From the NCBI GenBank assembly GCA_030386875.1, contig CM059562.1, forward strand, positions 64,354,201 through 64,418,200: 64,000 nt of DNA. The letters run 5' to 3'. The notes beneath the pieces are model-generated. The model was given only the letters and a program-made list of their open reading frames with translations, ran no database searches and was not told the origin of the DNA. The stretch's first letter is position 1. Each line of letters starts with the position of its first letter. Below, one piece after another: positions 11,006 through 23,567 of the stretch. This stretch comes from Morinoia aosen (Eukaryota; Arthropoda; Malacostraca; Amphipoda; Talitridae). A program made the translations under genes and the position numbers.

Positions 11006-14000
11006 AGTGTGGGCACTGCTGCTCGTGGGGCTGGCCAGCGGCTCTGGGATCCAGAACACACTCCTCACCTTCTACAAGACTTACGACTTGGAGTCGGACA
11101 CCAAAAACGTGCAAACAACGGTCAGGCTCATGAGGTTTCTAGTTTCATTGGCAACATTGCATTTTTTTTGTTATTTTTACATTTTAATGCAGTGTTAAAA
11201 TAAAATTACGAATCAGAGAGCTCACTCACACCCCACACACACAACAGACACTGAAAAGGACTTGAATACGGTTGTCTTCAGAAGCTTATTACGATGATTT
11301 TTAAACTCTTGAACTGCATGTTCGTAAAGCCATTTACACACGTTGCATACATAACAGAACGCTGGTATAGAGACGAGTGTCTCAAATTAAATACAAAATT
11401 CAACTAGTTTCCACGCTAGAAAATCATTTTCCTCTTCTTTGTTTCCTATGAGTGATACTTGCTCTGAAACTTGCTTTTTCCTATCGGTAAGGGGGTAGTA
11501 CAATTCAATAGGGAATAAAATAAAATGCAGTTAAAAACCGTGAATGTTGACTAGAGAGCTACCTTGGAGAAAGCATGATTAGGGAAAGTTCAATGGAAGC
11601 ATATGAGTAAGATTTTGTAGAGGTATTGTGTATAGTAGCTCCGACTCATTTCCTTTTCAAAACTCAACTCAATTTTTTGCTTGTTTTTTCCAAATTATGA
11701 GCCTGTTCGTTTCTTGCAGCTCGAACAAACATGCCTCACCATGCGCACTACTAAAGTTCTCAAAATTTATATTCCACCATTAACTCTGCATTATCCTCAC
11801 AATGATTCAAAGTTTTTATGTGCGAATATTTAAGCAATACGCATCAGAAAACGATATTAAAATAGAGGGTATAAATAGAAGCTGAAACTCAGTAACAGCT
11901 GACAGCAACAAGAGATCTCTTTGTAACTCATAGAAGGCATCTGCGAATGTCGTTACTTTTTGGCTAATGTAGTCAGGCATGAAAAATTTGTAACGAAAGC
12001 CAACAAGTATCGGCACCCATGAGAGCACCTCAATTCTCCTTACGTCGAGAAATTTCCAATGATAAAATCATTGCGATATGGAGGAAACTGACTCACGTTT
12101 TCATCGAAACAGAACCATCTAATTATTGGGCCATCATTTCACAAAAATATTTTTCATAGTTAAGCGCAGGAACTTGATACTAAGAGCAATATTATTCTCG
12201 TTTTCATCGAAACGGAGACGTCTAATTATCCAATCATTTAACAAAAGTATTCTTCAAAATTAAGCGCAGGAACTTGATACTAGGAGCGATAGTGACGTTG
12301 AGTGAACGCCATTGCAGGACTCAGGGTCGATGACAGAATGTGCCTCGGTGTGTCACCGCAAAAGCAGCGCCGGCCTGTACTACAACAAGACTGATCGCGT
12401 CTGCACCATCATCCCTGAGGCCGTCAAAGTCATCAGGGGATCTGGTGTCTACCTCAGAGATGGTCAGTCTAGTCATTGTTAATCCATTTGATTGCGTCCA
12501 TCGTTAGTGAAATGGAAGCTGCTAATTACAGTTTATTGTTTGCCTGAAATTATGCTTTTGTGCATTCATGCGTTCATAGCTTAAAAAATTAGTGATGTGT
12601 ACTATTATGCAATCGTGTAATTGAGGGCAGCATAGAGATCTAGTGAAACATATAAATATACATATAGCTAATTATCTAGCATTGCTCTCTGCAAGCACCA
12701 ACCATTTTTTAAGACCTAATATATACAGACCTCTTTAAGACGAGCCAAGTCTTTACTTCATCTTCAATATTAACTCAGCACTTTGAACCCCATTTCAATG
12801 TTGAGAGATAATATCAGATTCTGTTTGTAGTTGCGACTGCTCGCATTTAATTTATATATTTCACATCATGAATTAATTTTTTTCGTATGTCTTTTCCGTG
12901 GAACCATTTGCATAATTTTTGAATTCAGTTCACCTAAGAGCGTATGCAGTTCTGGGTCCTACGATCCCTCTAAAAGTTGGCAACACTGAAGTACATCAGC
13001 GATGCTAATAATAAATGAAGAGCCGGCAAGTAACATTTGAAGTTTGTTCCCAAAACTTTACGCAATTGAGCAGTCAAGACATTCAGTTCAACGTGAACTT
13101 CATCGCATGGGGCAAAGCTTTGCCCTTATTGCAATATTTCTGCAGTGTACTAATTAAACAGTTTACGATGGTTCTAAACATTTTGATGAATCTGGCCAAT
13201 ATTGCGCAGCCACCCACACGTTAAGAAAATAACAAATCTCCAAACTTCGTTTTGTAACCAGCATCAAAAAAAGAGTCTAGGTCAGCCAAACCGTGTCATC
13301 ATCGAAATTAGCTAAGAAACGACTGGCAACCTCATGACAATTCGCAGAGCTATCGAACACCTTGGCATAAATTCTTATGCGCAAGATAGGAAGCATCTCC
13401 TAACTAATGTGATGAAAAAAGCTTCGTTTGTAGTGGTGCAAAAAAAGTAATGACTAATGGATCGACAGTAACTTATTTTCTATTGTGATTTTCATAAATG
13501 ATAAGGTTTGTAACACACGTCACGGTTGCTGAATTTCCTCTTCAAGCACAAACGTTCAACCCACGATGAACACGAAGAGACTCGGCAGTGTTATGCCCTC
13601 TGCTTGGTTTCGAGTGAGGACATCTTTACCCACTTCTTCGCCGAAAATGAAACAGGGAATTTCAAATCCTACTGCGAAGTATTGCAAGCAGAAATTGTTC
13701 CATGAATGATGGTCAGAGCTTCATGCAAGAATTTTATACGGCAACAAGGCTCGGTTACTGCCCTAACAGCGAACAAAACCGTTGACGTACTCGAAAATTC
13801 CGGTGTGCTATTCTGCGAAAAAGATTTGATTGACCAGAACCCGTTGGATTACTATTTTCAGTCATAAATGAAGGGCCAAAATTGTGAAAAGCTCCCGAAC
13901 ACCATCACAGCCCTTGAGAAGGACAAGAAAATGCCAATGATGTCGTTGGAAACGACAGAAGTAAATGCGCCGTATCTAGCCTTCGAAAACGTGTAGATAC

Positions 14001-15729
14001 TGTCGTCATGGCTAGAGACAGTGGGATCAAAACAATCTTTTTTTCTTCTTGTTTTCTAATTAAATTGTCAAAGTTTCAAACCATTATGTTACTTTTTCCA
14101 TGAGTCATTAAGATTTAAACATAGAAAGGGAAGTTCTACAGATTTATCTAGATTTTATGCCATGACTTCTTTCCTTGAAGGTTTCATCAGAATGAATTTT
14201 TTTTGGCTACCATAATTATCAGAAAGATTTTTAAACTGTAAAACACTCGAAGTTCAGTAGCATATTCTTTATTTACTTGGCGAAACGTATGGAGATTGTA
14301 GACGATTACGTATGAGCGACGCTTTTCCCAGCTCCCATCATGTACAGTATACCGTGGGCAGGCTGGCTTGTCGAGCTGCTGGTTTCCACGGGCTACATCA
14401 AGTTGGGTAATCGCTTCGTGTGGCCGAAAATCACCGATACAAAAGGGTATGAAGTAGCAAACGCTTGCGCTGAGGTGAGATTGAATGTACATTTTTTTCT
14501 ACTGTTCCTAAATGAATGCCTGTAATATTCCAGTTGTAATTTAAACTGTTTACCAAATTGTTTGAAGTCCGTTAATAAATTCTGTTTGTGCTGATTTTTT
14601 ATGTCAATGCAAGACTGCAAATCGTCAAAATTTTACCATGATATACAAGATGCTTTAATAAATTTCCTATGGGTCAATTTTTAGAATCAATTGGAAAATA
14701 AGCGACTTATACACACAGCAAGCAATACTATCATATCAAAGAAACTCAGAACCTCTGTTCTTCTTTCCGAATCTCTCAAAGTTTCCATGCTCGTGAATAC
14801 TAATTTTCCTTGTATATAATATTGAATGAATCCTGTTGTGATTCTTGATGCGAAAAAAACTATAATCCACCCCTATCAAATTTATCCCACAGAACACAAA
14901 TAAGACCCAAGATGTTGTGCGCATTGATCAGTATTAAGCACAATCTAAATTTTGATAATTGGAAAATTTAGCTTTACTCAGCGCACATGTGACTAACTTT
15001 ATGCTAAGTACGCGTAAATTATTCGTTAGGAATTATACTCGGATATCGATAAAATTAATTCTTTTTAGCACGTTTATTAGGAAGCCAATGCTGACATTTT
15101 ATTACGAAGACAAAACTTTACGTTATCACTTTTTATTTCTTCTGTCAAATCGAAGATATCGGAAATTTTAAAGGTGTTCACTGCAATAATTCAATTCGTT
15201 TTCCCTGTATTTTCGCCAGATTTTCGCATTTGGCGCCGTTTTTGTTCCGAAATCTGGAGAGGAAATGGCTCTCCTAGGCCAAAGTCTGATCAAAAATCAA
15301 AGAGAACAAGATTTGTGGATCGGACTCGACGATTTCAAACGAGAGGGTACTCCTGTTTGGGATGACGGCACACGTAAGTATTCTTAGCAACTCCATAACT
15401 ATTGAGTTCTGGCACAAAAGAATTTCATTCAAATATGAATGATCGACCCAAAATCTGTATATTTTTTAAATTTTAACATTTATATGTTCTGTGCTAATTT
15501 ATGGGATTTATTCTCAAATAATTTTACTGTCATTTCAGCCTACAATGGACTGGCGTCCTTGTCTCCGATGGTCTGGAAGGATGGCAAAGAAATGGACGAC
15601 AACAAAGCAGACAACGACAGAGTTTACACAAAATGGAAAGATGGTGACAAGGTCTGGGAAACGAGATTTAAAAATAACGACGATCGGCTGAAAGGAGTGT
15701 TGTGTCAGGTTGAACTGGATGAAATATAG
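11006..15729 (+). CDS. secreted C-type-lectin-like protein with PAN-like segment (five exons, 5' end incomplete)
   Basis: Exons at <11006-11120, 12318-12462, 14332-14474, 15220-15373 and 15539-15729 join in one frame (phases 0, 1, 0, 1) to give about 248 codons. Exon 1 has a hydrophobic leader (VWALLLVGLASGSG). Exon 2 has a Cys-spaced PAN/apple-like segment (TECASVCHRKSSAGLYYNK..VC). Exon 3 opens the lectin domain (GYIKLGNRFVWPK..ANACAE), exon 4 carries the core WIGLDDFKREGTPVW, and exon 5 ends in GVLCQVELDEI. The outer cysteine pair of the domain (CAE and LCQV) is present. The inner pair and the N-terminal cysteine are missing, and there is no EPN or QPD triplet, so classical Ca2+-dependent sugar binding is doubtful. 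Splice sites are canonical (GTCAGG, GTCAGT, GTGAGA, GTAAGT; acceptors TTGCAG, TTCCCAG, CGCCAG, TTTCAG). The initiator Met probably lies in an unseen upstream exon, since exon 1 follows a TTTCCAG acceptor. Role in recognition or immunity is inferred from the family. Confidence 0.8.
12092..12290 (+). repeat. about 102-bp tandem duplication in lectin intron 1
   Basis: GTTTTCATCGAAACAGA..TCTAATTAT at about 12096 and GTTTTCATCGAAACGGAG.. at about 12200 start two copies, each ending AAGCGCAGGAACTTGATACT. The second copy stops less than 30 bases before the acceptor of lectin exon 2. Confidence 0.88.
13290..14000 (+). pseudogene. mariner/maT-type transposase relic inside lectin intron 2
   Basis: In the + orientation, TIRRAIEHLGINSYAQDRKH then LLTN near 13340-13410 matches the second helix-turn-helix region of IS630/Tc1/mariner-superfamily transposases. 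Near 13830, DQNPLDYYFQS matches the SPDLNPLDY block, and 13985-14000 ends like AFENV. The catalytic centre between them is largely missing or scrambled, and stops occur (for example TAA in the first block and before MKGQNC). I could not find clear inverted termini, so the limits are approximate. It shares the orientation of the host gene. Confidence 0.65.
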
Positions 15730-15851
15730 CGCGCAACTTTCTAATATTAATCCTTAGGAAAAACCGACTACGAATATAGTTCAGACCTGAGCTATTTATA
15801 GTTTTGTGTCTCTTGAGTAGGTGGCACAAAGTTATGAGCTCGAGAAAAAAA

Positions 15852-15857
15852 ATTAAA
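15852..15857 (+). promoter_or_regulatory. candidate poly(A) signal of the lectin gene
   Basis: ATTAAA lies 123 bases after the stop codon, followed by a T/G-rich stretch (TGTTTGGCAATGTT). This would give a short 3' UTR ending before the minisatellite. Confidence 0.45.
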
Positions 15858-16071
15858 AATGTTTGGCAATGTTGCAGGAAATGTTCTTTTTGTGAAATTC
15901 TAGAGTGTTAAACTTATAACGTTCAATTCCTTCTTCATCACAATAAGATAAGTTAACTTGGTAGGAATTGGTACACACTTATTAAGCGTTGCTAATTTGT
16001 CTATTTTATGAACAACTGTTGAGAGTGTAGAACATAACTGGTTTGAATAAGCAACACAAAGCAATATCACC

Positions 16072-18353
16072 AACCTGAAGCAACACCTCCAGCCCACAAC
16101 AGCAACCTGAAGCAACACCTCCAGCCCACACCAGCAACCTGAAGCAACACCTCCAGCCCACACCAGCAACCTGAAGCAACACCTCCAGCCCACACCAGCA
16201 ACCTGAAGCAACACCTCCAGCCCACACCAGCAATCTGAAGCAACACCTCCAGCCCACACCAGCAACCTGAAGCAACACCTCCAGCCCACACTAGCAACCT
16301 GAAGCAACACCTCCAGCCCACACCAGCAACCTGAAGCAACACCTCCAGCCCACACCACCAGCCCACACCACCAGCCCACACCACCAACCCTCATCACCAG
16401 CCCACACCACCAGCCCACACCACCAGCCCACACCACCAGCCCACACCACCAGCCCACACCAGCAACCTGAAGCAACACCTCCAGCCCACACCAGCACCCT
16501 GAAGCAACACCTCCAGCCCACACTAGCAACCTGAAGCAACACCTCCAGCCCACACCAGCAACCTGAAGCAACACCTCCAGCCCACACCAGCAATCTGAAG
16601 CAACACCTCCAGCCCACACCAGCAACCTAAAGCAACACCTCCAGCCCACACCAGCAACCTGAAGCAACACCTCCAGCCCACACCTGCAACCTGAAGCAGA
16701 ACTTCCAGCTCACACCACCAGCCCACACCACCAACCCACACCACCAGCCCACACCACCAGCCCACACCACCAGCCCACACCACCAACCCACACCACTAGC
16801 CCACAGCACCAACCCACAGCACCAGCCACACCACCAGTCCACACCACCAGCCCACACCACCAACCCACACCACCAGCCCACACCACCAGCCCACACCCCC
16901 AGCCCACACCACCAGCCCACACCAGCCCACACCAGCAACCTGAAGCAACACCTCCAGCCCACACCAGCAACCTGAAGCAACACCTCCAGCCCACACCAGC
17001 AACCTAAAGCAACACCTCCAGCCCACACCAGCAACCTGAAGCAACACCTCCAGCCCACACCTGCAACCTGAAGCAACACCTCCAGCCCACACCAGCAACC
17101 TGAAGCAGAACTTCCAGCCCACACCACCAGCCCACACCACCAACCCACACCACCAACCCACACCACCAGCGTACATCACCAGCCCACACCACCAGCCCAC
17201 ACCACCAGCCCACACCACCAGCCCACACCACCAGCCCACACCACCAGCCCACACCACCCGCCCACACCACCAGCGTACATCACCAGCCCACACCACCAGC
17301 CCACACCACCAGCCCACATCACCAGCCCACATCACCAGCCCTCACCACCAGCCCACACCACCAGCCCACACCACCAGCCCACACCACCAGCCCACACCAC
17401 CAGCCCACACCACCAGCCCACACCACCAACCCACACCACTAGCCCACAGCACCAACCCACAGCACCAGCCACACCACCAGCCCACACCACCAGCCCACAC
17501 CACCAACCCACACCACCAGCCCACACCACCAGCCCACACCACCAGCCCACACCACCAGCCCACACCACCAGCCCACACCACCAGCCCACACCAGCAACCT
17601 GAAGCAACACCTCCAGCCCACACCAGCAACCTGAAGCAACACCTCGAGCCCACACCAGCAACCTGAAGCAACACCTCCAGCCCACACCAGCAACCTGAAG
17701 CAACACCTCCAGCCCACACCAGCAACCTGAAGCAACACCTCCAGCCCACACCAGCAACCTGAAGCAACACCTCCAGCCCACAACAGCAACCTGAAGCAAC
17801 ACCTCCAGCCCACACCAGCAACCTAAAGCAACACCTCCAGCCCACACCAGCAACCTGAAGCAACACCTCCAGCCCACACCTGCAACCTGAAGCAACACCT
17901 TCAGCCCACACCAGCAACCTGAAGCAGAACTTCCAGCCCACACCACCAGCCCACACCACCAACCCACACCACCAGCCCACACCACCAGCCCACACCACCA
18001 GCCCACACCACCAGCGTACATCACCAGCCCACATCACCAGCCCACACCACCAGCCCACACCACCAGCCCACACCACCAGCCCACACCACCCGCCCACACC
18101 ACCATCGTACATCACCAGCCCACACCACCAGCCCACACCACCAGCCCACATCACCAGCCCACATCACCAGCCCACACCACCAGCCCACACCACCAGCCCA
18201 CACCACCAGCCCACACCACCAGCCCACACCACCAGCCCACACCACCAGCCCACGCCACCAACCCACACCACCAGCCCACACCACCAGCCCACACCACCAA
18301 CCCACACCACCAGCCCACACCGCCAGCCCACACTACCAACTTGAAGCAACACC
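16072..18353. repeat. 2.3 kb higher-order minisatellite: blocks of a 32-bp unit alternating with blocks of a 13-bp unit
   Basis: Unit A is 32 bp (CAACCTGAAGCAACACCTCC then AGCCCACACCAG). Unit B is 13 bp (CACACCACCAGCC), which equals a sub-segment of A. A blocks lie near 16075-16350, 16460-16690, 16930-17110 and 17590-17930. B blocks fill the intervals up to 18353. Rare variants recur at long spacing. CTGAAGCAGAACTTCC is at 16691, 17100 and 17919. The GTACATC variant pair at 17171/17275 reappears at 18016/18117, about 843 bases on. The array therefore grew by duplication of mixed blocks. The - strand is G-rich with no stops, which creates long spurious open frames. Confidence 0.97.
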
Positions 18354-20678
18354 CCACATATTGGATTGTTGATATGATAAGCTTCATATTAAAGCTCATC
18401 GGAATTTCTGCTATATTTCACTCCGTTTTACTTGCTTAATTATCTATAGTGAAAGTAAAAATAAAAACATTTTTGTCGTTTGATAAATTAAGCCCTGCAT
18501 AGATTAAGCTCACCTTACAAAAGTTACAACGATGCTATAATGTGTATGGAAGCGTACAGTGCAGAAGTGGTCACAAAATACTAGGAAGTCAGCTAAATTT
18601 AAAATTTGTTCGAAAGCCTAGGTGCTGCGTGTCGAGAGAGCAGAAGCGGAAAAAGACGAAACTCAAGTAGTCGTTTTCTGCTTTTGTCAAATGCACGGAA
18701 AAAAAATTGAGGAAACCTTTCTAGATGACTGGTAAACAAACGTCGCAAAAGGAGCACAGTAACTGTAGGCGAGACTTACGTAATTGAAATGTTCTTCACA
18801 GATAATCCATCTCGCTGTAGAGAAACAACGCAAAACCGGTTCTCTTTTAGCTAACGTGAAGAAACGCTGAGCAAGACAGAAAATCCTCAACTACTTCCTT
18901 TAGTCAGACGCTTATGCTTTTTTTCTGGAGGAGATACCAAATCACAGCAACTATACACAGTATGGACATCAGCAACCTGAGATAACATTCCAGGCTTGTG
19001 AAGTTCATCATGCAGAGCAGTGAACAATGCTGTATGCATGGCAGACTCTGGACTGTTTCCATTTCTCTCAAAAAAGATCATCGCCAAAAACAGGCTTTGT
19101 GATGCGAGTAAAATTTAGGACTGACACATAAAAAATAAAAACGAAAGACTGAATACTCAAGTCTGGCTAAGGAGAATGCGCACAGCACTTGAGTGTACTA
19201 CCCATTTCTGTGCGGGAGGATGGCCTCCGTTCTCTCCGGATAGCAAACCCTCAAACTGCTTCCTTAAACTTTTTATTCTATTTTCAATTACAATCATCCA
19301 AATTTAGGGGACTGAATAATCAACATTGTTTGAGCTGGTTGAGTACATGTCAGTTCGTCTTCAGTAAGTTGCAAACTCTTAAAAGGAATGGGTTCTATAC
19401 TATGTAGGTAATTCGACGTTTGCAACTAACTTTGTTGCAACACGTCAAGAACGAGTCGAATTCCCGTAATGATGTTTATTTAGTCTATAAATGTCAATTA
19501 CTCTGTTAAAAAGCTTAAAAATAAAACGTTCTTTGAAACAGAAATTTCGCTCTGCACAATCGTTCGGCGTGAAAGTTAGATAAGTTTGTGCATTTGTACT
19601 TTTAGGAAATGTTTGAATGGCGTTGCTATGTGTCAGTATGAAAAACTTGATTCCCAAGAAGCAAAAATTAATCAAATTTATTGTAAATCAATTTCCTTAA
19701 ATCACTATTAACTAATAGTATTCATTTCCTTAATGAAAACACAAGACAAATATGGTATGGTAAACTTAAAACCAACTGATCACTCACAAATCTTAAATTG
19801 CCTAGTTTATATTATCGCTCTTTTAGCCTGAACATTGGAGGTGGTCACGATTATCAGCAAGGACACTAAGATAACACGACTAAGATCGAAATAAATCATT
19901 TCAAAATTCTGAAAGAATTAACGGCAAAAGTATTGCTTGAGGAAATGAATTATTTGCTAAAGAGATAATTGAAATTTATGAAAATTATCCCCTGGTAAAA
20001 CGGAGATTGGTTACAGAATGCACGCACAGTAGAGCCTCTAGGACTGATATGACTACTATAAGTAATAGGCGAATATCATCTAACCTATTTATAAAGAACT
20101 AGATTTACCGCCATTATTGATGAGGAAGGTTAATTTTCTACGATGGCATTACTAAAAGACCGATCTTTAATTCTCCTTCATCTTATTACTGAAAGTTGAA
20201 TTTTGAATATCGCTTAATGCTGTTACTGAAAGTGTTGAAAAAATATTCTGGACGGTGATTAGCAAGTCAATGAGGATACAAGCGTGTATCAAGCAAACCA
20301 GCGCTCCAACAAGATGATTTTAGTTTTGTGTATACAGTAGCTCATGATGTCAAAAATTAGTATAGTCATTTGAAATTACTGCTATAGTTAGGTCTAGGTG
20401 GAAACTGTTTTGAGGTGAACAATCAAAATGTGAATCCTTTCTTCAAGTTATGTCTTTATTTTTGTAGGGATGATGTCGTAGTAATTTTTTTTCAGACGGT
20501 ACAAATAAACTACAATAAAAAAGAGAAATGCGCAGTCACTGAACTCGTTGCGGGTTCAGGTATCCAGGATACAGAATCGCAGTAGCGACGGACAGACTAA
20601 GAAAACAAGCAATAATTACAAACTGCATGCTTTTATAACGGAATAGAACTCCTGAGATGCATTGAGTCAGGTTACTCG
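18354..20678. other. intergenic stretch, one small candidate frame only
   Basis: Apart from the possible small membrane peptide at 18904-19062, I see no exon, repeat array or transposon end here. Confidence 0.4.
18904..19062 (-). CDS. possible small Cys-rich single-pass peptide (52 residues)
   Basis: From an ATG at 19062 the frame runs 52 codons. It holds a Cys cluster C-x3-C-x3-C-x8-C (LPCIQHCSLLCMMNFTSLEC) and then a hydrophobic segment (LRLLMSILCIVAVIWYLL) ending QKKSISV. The Cys spacing recalls half of a PAN/apple module. The segment could also be a fragment of a spliced gene, since AATGTTATCTCAG before GTTGCT could be a donor. An alternative frame over the same bases is also open, which lowers confidence. 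Confidence 0.2.
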   Translation of the reverse strand: METVQSLPCIQHCSLLCMMNFTSLECYLRLLMSILCIVAVIWYLLQKKSISV

Positions 20679-21865
20679 TACACCTTTTCTCGTTTTATAA
20701 CCACACGTCAAAACAATGTAGCAACAGTTTGCACAATCATACAACAGCGAATAAAAACTAATAACAGCGGCTCAAATATAACAACATCCAGTACAAATCT
20801 AGTGACGATGCTGCAAAATTGATAACATGCAAAATGTAGTGACAGAGACAAATAAATGTAACGTTGCTTCAAATTGTATGGCACTCTCAGAATGTTGCAA
20901 CAGACAATCATTTTCTTTAACAAATAGTCAAATCTTGTAACAATGCTTCAAATAGCCAGTATGACAGGTTCTAAATAATGTAACAGATGCAAAAAATAGC
21001 AACGAAGAGTCATAAGATGTAACAACATCTTTTAAACCCTATTGACGAGAGAAATCTTTTTTTTTTTAATTCCTTGTTAAAAAAAATTGAAAATAATGGG
21101 TACACCTTGAAATCCCGAATGTCAAAATTCCAGAAATCAAAATCTCAAATATCTAATTCCCGACGATATTTGGCAGTGAAATACATACTGTACACACAGG
21201 CCAGTTGGCAACCCTGATTACAACATTCGGGATTTTGATTTTTGGGATATGGATATTCGGGATTTCGACATTCGATATTTTCACTTTCGGGAGGATCAAT
21301 GCCACCCGACAATAAAACATATGGGACTACATATGTACATTCCATTACTTTCCGGTCATTGGATGATGTAATATCCGACCGGGAAGTACTGGAATTTTCC
21401 AGAACAACTCTGACGTGGCCGGTTCTCGTGTGATACATACATATGATGTTTATTCTTTATTGTAATTATCAATAATTTTGTATGCATATGTAGTCTGAAT
21501 ATGCATCGTGTATTACGCTATATGCTACTTTACTGTTTATTTTACTTATAAAAAACTCTGTCAGAAATTGTTAATTTGTTACAATAATATACACGTACGT
21601 TACTATTTTTTGTGTAATTGTTATCCTTTTTGAACGTTGTTACAATAAACCGACTCTGTCACTACACATTGTTTCTTTGTTCTGATATATAGTTTCACTG
21701 TCATTCATTTTGCCTGGTGTCGCTATAATTTGCCGTTGTTGCTCTTTTTTGCGACACTGTTTCTATATTTCTATTCCCTGTTATATTCAATGGTTCGTCG
21801 TCGTTAAATTTGCAGTTCGTCGGTACATTTTGAAAGAATGTGGTTATAAAACGAGAAAAGGTGTA
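20679..21865. mobile_element. nested foldback element with 27-bp perfect termini
   Basis: TACACCTTTTCTCGTTTTAT (20679, continuing to 27 bases) is perfectly mirrored at 21839-21865. If the outer TA is the target duplication, the element starts CACC. Both arms, about 350 bp each, carry a degenerate TGTARCAAC/TGTAACAA motif about every 30 bases, inverted in the right arm. The middle (about 21105-21300) is a second palindrome of ATTCGGGATTT-like words facing their complement (CCCGAATGTC at 21113, ACATTCGGGATTTTGA at 21225). There is no transposase. Open frames inside (20708-20923, 21145-21438) follow from the palindromes. Confidence 0.82.
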
Positions 21866-23567
21866 AAACTAATATTTTAACCTAGAAATTACTTCATAAT
21901 TAAGCGGCGTGCTCGTACAAACTAATTCAGAATTCTACTCATAAAACTCTTACAGATTGCACCTAACAAAATTAACCGTCGTCAGGATGTCTTACCAAAG
22001 CATTTTATCCAGTGCTCCTTAAACGCTCATGAATTACATTTACGATCCTTGTATAAAAAATTTTGTACCAAATAAAACAGAAATGCGCAATGTGTTCATA
22101 AGATGCGCACGTACGTAGACACCACACGAGATCTTTAATGGCATACATTCCCTCCTGATGACGGTTGGAGCAAATCCGACTGTGTTTGGGATGAAAAATG
22201 GAATTTTGTAGGCATAATTGTATGACGCGATGTCAAAATAAATTTTCTGAACCATCCTTGCAATCTAATGTGTCATTTGAAAAAAATAATAATTTTTGCT
22301 TAAAAAATATCGAAAATCATGCTCACAAAATAGACAGAAAGTATCAAAGTAAAAACGTTTCTTTGAAATATATACGGCGAGACGATACGAAACTTTTTCT
22401 GGTAATGGTGCGTGCGGTACGTAGACCGAACGTGCAATGCAACGTGTGGGGGTAAATGTAAATTCGGGCGGAGAAGAACGTAAAAGCGAAAGACAAATTA
22501 TATATTCTATAAAAAATAAGTTAAAATTTTACTAAACGTTACTACTGAGAGTAGAGGGAGGACTGTGATTTGCAAGCAAATAACAAAGCAAGCAAACAAA
22601 CAAATGCTATTTTCAGAAAAAATGCATTGGAGGATTTCCGTTTTTTTAAATGATACCTACTTTTTCATTAATATTTGGGTAATAATTTGAACATTGGTTG
22701 CATAACATCAAAATGATGTGTTACTAATATTTTTGTTGTGCTTCAAAAATTATGCCAAAAATATTGCCTACTCCATCATGCTTTAATGGTATGAAACATG
22801 TTTCATTTAATGAAGTTGGAAATACAATAGCATCACTCACTGTATTATTTCATGAACAATAATTGCAATTGAGTGATGAGCGTATATGTGATACATCAAA
22901 CTCTCGAAGTTTCACTATGTTGATTGTTCAAATACTAATACGAGAGAGAATTTTCCCTATAAAAGTCAACGAAGGAATAAAATTTGCAGTTATTATTCAT
23001 TGTTTAGTTATTCTCCTTACAGTGGTAATCATATTCAAGTTACTCAATAAAATTTTCCCCTTGAATATATTTTTGACATGCTTTCGAATGATACCACTGG
23101 TATCTAAATTTGAGATACTATTAGGAGGTCTTACTGAATTTACTATAACTGGACAAATATTTTTACTCCGCAAGTAAAACTTATTCGGCAAATATGCAAT
23201 CGCTGAATGTGTAGTCCACACTGGCTACTTTAATCCCCTACGAAAAATACCCGGGTTATCATAATCGTAAACTATAGTAAATTCATCAGCGATATCGATT
23301 GGGGAACATGCTCATGCCTTGATAACGAGAATAAAAAAAACTCTTTTTGAATTAGCAAGATCATAGAATATGAAAAATCAAAATGGCGATGCCTGGTCCC
23401 CACCCGAGCAAGTGAATCCTCTCGTACTCTTTGCCGCAAGGATGAATAAGTGTGACTGGTACGAGGCTCCATCGTTGAGATGCTGATTGGCATTAAATTG
23501 TGATCAATAGCCGAGGCTGCTTAGTATGCACGATGGGAAATTTTTTGTTCATTTCACCTATTTTTAC
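21866..23567. other. intergenic or intronic stretch, no gene supported
   Basis: An open frame at 22863-23177 is hydrophobic but AT-driven, lacks a normal start and overlaps an equally long - strand frame. I do not call it. No repeats stand out. Confidence 0.4.

Noticed and set aside
10866..11198. Lectin translation start at 10866
   Set aside because: It would translate the upstream tandem repeats, and a TTTCCAG acceptor sits directly before the hydrophobic leader.
16072..18353. CRISPR-like array
   Set aside because: Units are directly abutting with no unique spacers, and the genome is eukaryotic. The same applies to the other arrays.
15900..18399. Many long Trp/Gly/Cys/Val-rich - strand proteins (up to 270 residues)
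   Set aside because: They are translations of the 13-bp and 32-bp repeats, which lack stop codons in every - strand frame. Several frames are open at once and the sequence is explained by the array.
20708..21438. Open frames inside the nested foldback
   Set aside because: They lie on palindromic or motif-repeat DNA without protein-like composition.
22863..23177. 104-residue hydrophobic + strand frame
   Set aside because: No ATG start, AT-driven composition, and an overlapping - strand frame.
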